A DNA stretch of 64,000 nucleotides from Echinococcus granulosus (taxonomy: Eukaryota > Platyhelminthes > Cestoda > Cyclophyllidea > Taeniidae). The notes beneath the pieces were generated by a model that was not told the origin of the DNA, made no database searches, and was given only the letters and a program-made list of their open reading frames with translations. The first letter of the stretch is position 1. Each line of letters begins with the position of its first letter. Both the position numbers and the translations under genes were made by a program. This document shows positions 63,121-64,000 of the stretch, one piece after another. Where the stretch lies: positions 348,690 through 412,689 of the forward strand of contig NW_020170406.1 in NCBI RefSeq assembly GCF_000524195.1, given 5' to 3'.

Positions 63121-64000
63121 GCTACCTTAATCTCGTGTTCGCAGGTTTAGCCATTAACAAGAGACGACACTATCCGTGCCCCACTTAGAAAGGTTTCGGT
63201 ATGGAGTCTCCCAAAGCACCTGCAAGAAGGCATCAATAAAAGGAACTTTCGATCCCCCTCTTTGGCCCTCTTTTAGCTGGATAGAACCCATAGAGATTTG
63301 AATGCACAGTGCTGAAGTAAGAATAAATTACCGGGTAGGAACAGACCCAAAACTATACCGAAAAATGGAGTGATGTCTAGCACAATCGAATGTCCCTGAA
63401 TTCCGTTCTTATACAGAACGAAATTTCAAATCCAGCAGATTTGCTATGAAATGTTTGTGGCATTGTAGTTAATTATCTTCTCAGTTGTATGCGAATTCGA
63501 TCACCATCACGATTGCCTCGTGGATGTTATCTTTCAGCAATGATTGCACTGTGATGGCTGACACGGAAGGTTTAACAAAAGAACCACCGCAGATGACACA
63601 TAAAAGACGAAAGGGCTGTTGTTTAGCCCCAATTCGGCATGAGACTTCTTTGCGTCTTAACCAGTGCTCATTCGAGGGGTGAGCTGGCGTCCAGATCATG
63701 CTAGTATGACCAAGTACTACTTCAAACGGAGTATGTATATTCCACCTTAGTATTATGTCATCCATCGTTCTCAGGGAAGTCTGGGGAGATATACTACTTA
63801 ACATAACCTGGCAAATACGTATCAGTTTGCCATATTTTTTAGCTTTTTTGTACAGCCACGCAGAGGTTCCTGTCCCTGAGGTCTGTAATTTCGCACTGCG
63901 GCTTGGTGTGCGTAGTATTTATTTACTTCGTGGTGCACTTATCTGATACTTTGTTCATATTTCTGGATATTTGAATCAGCGTAAGGGTATAGGCACCCTA
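63121..64000. other. Window end, probable worn retroelement sequence
   Basis: No intact gene is seen. A minus-strand frame of 107 codons (63481-63804) contains HTPFEVVLG, reminiscent of the segment after the gypsy integrase core (TPFELVFG), but nothing else around it fits, so the assignment is weak. Confidence 0.35.

Noticed and set aside
1..64000. CRISPR arrays, bacterial operons, tRNA or rRNA genes
   Set aside because: No regular spacer arrays or convincing tRNA arms were seen, and the spliced genes show that the DNA is eukaryotic.

Overview
The window is nuclear DNA of an invertebrate, most likely a flatworm and probably a tapeworm. The genes carry many 33-44 bp introns with GT..AG ends, genes are sparse, the intergenic space holds decayed Ty3/gypsy retroelements, and two 100-N runs mark a draft scaffold. 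The phylum is inferred from gene architecture and repeat style; no rRNA or mitochondrial marker is present.

The plus-strand first 37 kb is dominated by CBP/p300. The complete gene lies at 29384-36531: seven coding exons and a deduced 1880-aa protein with TAZ1, KIX, bromodomain, RING/PHD, HAT, ZZ, TAZ2, a split NCBD and a Q-rich tail. Upstream of it are three partial copies of its 5' TAZ1-KIX part. Copy A (149-732) is a decayed copy with a frameshifted KIX. Copy B (10421-11149) is an open 242-aa reading frame with a TAZ1 domain that keeps all twelve zinc ligands. Copy C (15396-16436) is an open two-exon, 335-aa frame whose TAZ1 has lost most of its ligands. A and C keep an intron at the same KIX position and phase (phase 2) as the CBP gene. 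All four members have a splice acceptor 6-9 nt before the ATG. This small family of CBP N-terminal mini-paralogues is the most unusual feature of the window.

Repeats fill the spaces between the copies. An inverted LTR-element fragment lies at 8.4-9.25 kb. A pair of inverted repeats of about 200 bp (14.0 and 17.2 kb) flanks copy C. Two overlapping or nested gypsy remnants at 22.7-27.2 kb include recognisable RNase H and integrase sequence. Related LTR fragments recur at 52.9, 59.9, 60.1-60.8 and 62.8-63.1 kb.

From 37.5 to 50.7 kb no gene is recognised. The last 14 kb holds three minus-strand housekeeping genes: RBM8A/Y14 of the exon junction complex (50757-52162), a ZIP13-like zinc transporter with seven coding exons (53694-59198) and UFC1, the UFM1-conjugating enzyme (61735-62276). 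They act in unrelated pathways (RNA processing, zinc transport, ufmylation). The CBP family acts in nuclear transcription control, and the mini-paralogues could at most compete with CBP for TAZ1 or KIX ligands; that is inference.
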